NCBI GenBank assembly: GCA_947384195.1
Contig: CANDGE010000009.1
Location: forward strand, 1 to 35,230
Reading direction: 5' to 3'
From: an uncultured Clostridia bacterium
GTDB taxonomy: Bacteria > Bacillota > Clostridia > Christensenellales > Pumilibacteraceae
Length of the DNA: 35,230 nucleotides
Position 1 is the first letter of the stretch, and every line of letters begins with the position of its first letter. A program made the position numbers and the translations under genes. A model generated the notes under the pieces. The model had not been told where the DNA came from, searched no databases, and saw only the letters and a program-made list of their open reading frames with translations. Of the stretch, positions 32,963 through 35,230 are shown piece after piece.

Positions 32963-34066
32963 TCACTTTTTAATGAATTCCCGTGCTTTGTCGTACTGTT
33001 CGGGCTTAAAGCTTTCGTGCAGTTCCTTGATCTTTTGACGTTGCTCTCGGGTAAGATTTTTGGGCAACTCTATATCGATGGTGACGAGCAGATCGCCTTT
33101 GATTTGTTTCTTGGGATTCTCCAAGCCCTGTTCTTTGAGCTTGAAAGTCATCCCGCTTTGCGCGCCTTCGGGCAAAGTGAACGCTATCTTATTTCCTTTC
33201 AGCGCGGGCACGAGCACTTTGTCGCCCAACAACGCTTGCGTAAACGATATTGGAATATCGACGAGCAGGTCGAGTCCTTTGCGACGGAACAGCTTATGCG
33301 GCTGAACGGTTATCGTAAGAATGAGATTGCCTGCTTTCGCGCCCGAGCGCGTGCGTTCGCCCTCGCCGGGAATTGTCATTATCTGATTGGGCTCTACGCC
33401 CGGCGGGAAGGTTATGCGCAGATTGGAATTTTTACGCAACGATCCGCGACCGCCGCACGAAGTGCACGGTTCTTTGACTATACGTCCGGTTCCGTTACAC
33501 ACGTTGCACGACTTCATGCTTACGACCCTGCCGAAAGGCGTTTCCTGCGCGTACCGCACTTTACCCGTGCCGCCGCAGTTTGTACATTTGACAAACTGCG
33601 TTCCGCCCTTGGCGCCGGTACCGCGGCACGCCGCACAGGGCTCGAAACGGTTAACGGTGATCTCTTTTTGCGTGCCGAACGCCGCCTCCTCGAACGTAAG
33701 CGTAACGTTAAGGCTTATATCTCCGCCGTTGCTTGTTTGACCGCCGCCGCCGTGGTGGTCGTTGTTGAACATGTTGACGAACTCGTCGAAAAAGCTGCTG
33801 CCGGCGTTACCGCCGCGCTGACCGCCGCCGAAACCTGCGCCGGAGCCACCGCCGCCCGCTTGGGCGGCGTCGTACTCCGCGCGTTTTTGTTTGTCGGAAA
33901 GCGTTTCGTAAGCTTCGTTCACTTCCTTGAACTTGTTTGCCGCAACTTCGTCGCCCGGATGCAGATCCGGGTGATACTGTCTGGCAAGCTTACGGAATGC
34001 GGCTTTTAGCTCATCGTCGGTCGCGGTCTTAGACACGCCCAACGTTTCATAATAATTCTTTGCCAT
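32963..34066 (-). CDS. dnaJ: Chaperone DnaJ
   Basis: Hsp40 co-chaperone of DnaK, 367 residues. The J domain (about 1-70) has H32-P33-D34; a Gly/Phe-rich linker follows (about 75-110); the zinc domain has four CxxCxGxG-type repeats (CAACRGTG, CTNCGGTG, CNVCNGTG, and CTSCGGRG, the last with Arg in place of Thr before the final Gly); the C-terminal beta domains end the protein. It is a type I DnaJ. GGAG precedes the ATG at 34066. It follows dnaK by 57 bases and has a likely terminator after it, so prmA is not next, unlike the common Firmicutes order. Confidence 0.97.
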   Translation of the reverse strand: MAKNYYETLGVSKTATDDELKAAFRKLARQYHPDLHPGDEVAANKFKEVNEAYETLSDKQKRAEYDAAQAGGGGSGAGFGGGQRGGNAGSSFFDEFVNMFNNDHHGGGGQTSNGGDISLNVTLTFEEAAFGTQKEITVNRFEPCAACRGTGAKGGTQFVKCTNCGGTGKVRYAQETPFGRVVSMKSCNVCNGTGRIVKEPCTSCGGRGSLRKNSNLRITFPPGVEPNQIMTIPGEGERTRSGAKAGNLILTITVQPHKLFRRKGLDLLVDIPISFTQALLGDKVLVPALKGNKIAFTLPEGAQSGMTFKLKEQGLENPKKQIKGDLLVTIDIELPKNLTREQRQKIKELHESFKPEQYDKAREFIKK

Positions 34067-34123
34067 TTTTAACTCCGCGATCCGAAAGACTCATTATCCG
34101 ACACAACGATCGGATACGGTCTG

Positions 34124-35230
34124 TCAGTTGTTGTCGTCGGACGGTACTTCTTCGGGATTGTCGACAACGACGTCCTCTTCGGGCGCTTGCGCTCCGCCGT
34201 TCTCGTACAGTTTGGAGAATATGCCGTTGGACAGCTTTTGGAGCGTTTCCACCGCGTCGCGAATAGCCTCGAGCTCGTCGGTCTTTATGACTTCCTTAAC
34301 GTTAGCCATTTCTTTGTTGAGCTCCGCTTTGTCGTCTGCGGAAATGGTGTCGCCGTTTTCGTGCAAGAACTTTTCGATAGAGAATACGAGCATATCCGCT
34401 TGGTTCTTCGCATCGACTACTTCCTTGCGCTGAGCGTCCTCGTCCGCGAATTTTTCCGCGTCCTTGATCGCTTGCTGTATCTGCGCTTCCGTAAGATTGG
34501 TGGACGCAGTGACGGTAACGCGCTGTTCCTTGCCCGTGCCCTTATCCTTTGCCGATACGTGCACTATGCCGTTTGCGTCGATATCGAACGTGACCTCGAT
34601 CTGAGGAACGCCGCGCGGTGCGGGCGGGATACCGCCGAGCTCGAACCGAGCAAGCGTCTTGTTGTGCGCGGCGATCTCGCGCTCGCCCTGCAAAACGTGG
34701 ATGTCGACGGACGGCTGATTATCGGTAGCCGTGGAGAACACCTGCGATTTTTTGGTCGGTATAGTCGTGTTTCTCGGAATAAGCTTGGTAAATATACCGC
34801 CGACAGTTTCGATACCGAGCGAAAGCGGCGTAACGTCCAAAAGCAATACGTCCTTGACTTCGCCGGCAAGAACTCCGCCCTGAATAGCCGCGCCGACCGC
34901 GACGCATTCGTCGGGGTTGATGCCCTTGAACGGCTCTTTGCCCGAAAGCTTACGAACGGCCTCGACGACCGCGGGGATACGCGTCGAACCGCCGACGAGT
35001 ATGACCTTGTCGATATCGTTGTTAGTATAGCCTGCGTCCGCCATCGCCTTTTTGGTGAGCTCGATGGAACGGTCTATGAGTTTTTGCGAAAGCGCTTCGA
35101 ACTTGGCGCGAGTGATCTCGTATTCGAGATGCTTGGGACCCGTCGCATCCGCCGTGATAAACGGCAGACTTACCGTGGTCTTTTGCGTGCCCGAAAGGTC
35201 GATCTTGGCTTTTTCCGCCGCTTCTTTAAG
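34124..35230 (-). CDS. dnaK: Chaperone DnaK, C-terminal part (5' end outside the window)
   Basis: The last 368 residues of Hsp70; the frame is open to the window edge, and the first residues read [13 protein letters not shown], which lies near residue 245 of a full DnaK. Present: the end of the nucleotide-binding domain ([30 protein letters not shown]), the interdomain linker [14 protein letters not shown], the substrate-binding beta domain and the helical lid with EKFLHENGD. The acidic tail ends [10 protein letters not shown] methionine at 35044 is internal and not the start. grpE and hrcA are expected beyond the edge but cannot be seen. Confidence 0.97.
   Translation of the reverse strand, partial: LKEAAEKAKIDLSGTQKTTVSLPFITADATGPKHLEYEITRAKFEALSQKLIDRSIELTKKAMADAGYTNNDIDKVILVGGSTRIPAVVEAVRKLSGKEPFKGINPDECVAVGAAIQGGVLAGEVKDVLLLDVTPLSLGIETVGGIFTKLIPRNTTIPTKKSQVFSTATDNQPSVDIHVLQGEREIAAHNKTLARFELGGIPPAPRGVPQIEVTFDIDANGIVHVSAKDKGTGKEQRVTVTASTNLTEAQIQQAIKDAEKFADEDAQRKEVVDAKNQADMLVFSIEKFLHENGDTISADDKAELNKEMANVKEVIKTDELEAIRDAVETLQKLSNGIFSKLYENGGAQAPEEDVVVDNPEEVPSDDNN

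Noticed and set aside
33017-34009. Long antisense reading frames opposite dnaJ (330 codons), ackA (320 codons) and rny (284 codons)
   Set aside because: They mirror well-supported genes, have no family likeness and arise from the codon choice of the sense strand.

Overview
The window is a compact, almost fully coding stretch of a Gram-positive, spore-forming bacterium of the Clostridia type. Evidence for this: a complete spoIIAA-spoIIAB-sigF operon, a spoVAC-spoVAD-spoVAE operon, a YunB-like sporulation protein, RNase Y, ThiI without a rhodanese domain, ComF, MutS2, a T-box leader on pheST, and pta next to tmcAL. The species cannot be named from the sequence. The first 47 bases are not biological: they match the Illumina P7-side adapter with an 8-base index, so this is the raw end of a short-read assembly contig. 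No mobile element, CRISPR array, rRNA or tRNA gene was seen.

Layout. (1) 48-1851, plus strand: the tail of a methionine gamma-lyase/aluminium-resistance family gene, then enolase with its own promoter and terminator. (2) 1955-7482, plus strand: a probable seven-gene operon from a good sigma-A promoter: a HIT hydrolase, two unrecognised proteins that resemble the Spo0A C-terminal DNA-binding domain without a receiver, an OmpR-type response regulator, a short-loop histidine kinase, a cysteine desulfurase and ThiI (4-thiouridine in tRNA). (3) 7484-13652, minus strand: a class A penicillin-binding protein, and a pta-prmA-rsmE-mtaB operon. (4) 13758-15418, plus strand: tmcAL and an unknown small gene. 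(5) 15415-23486, minus strand: a phenylalanine T-box leader, then pheS-pheT-U32 peptidase-mutS2. (6) 23549-27912, minus strand: yunB, spoVAE, spoVAD, spoVAC, a 32-codon reading frame, sigF, spoIIAB and spoIIAA. (7) 28062-35230, minus strand: a DEDDh exonuclease, an MmcQ/YjbR protein, RNase Y, ComF, acetate kinase, DnaJ and the C-terminal 60% of DnaK, which runs off the window.

How the genes work together. pta and ackA make the acetate/ATP branch, but they sit about 18 kb apart. MtaB, TmcAL, the cysteine desulfurase/ThiI pair, RsmE and PrmA are translation-apparatus modification enzymes. SpoIIAA/SpoIIAB/SigF form the forespore partner switch, and SpoVAC/D/E form the dipicolinate channel of the later forespore; a candidate sigma-G promoter lies before spoVAC. 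The most interesting unexplained element is the pair of stand-alone Spo0A-C-like proteins co-transcribed with a two-component system. Other points of interest are the short-Stem-I T-box that would place mutS2 and a U32 peptidase under tRNA-Phe control, a MutS2 with a degenerate Smr LDLR motif, and a perfect 17-bp hairpin upstream of the penicillin-binding protein.
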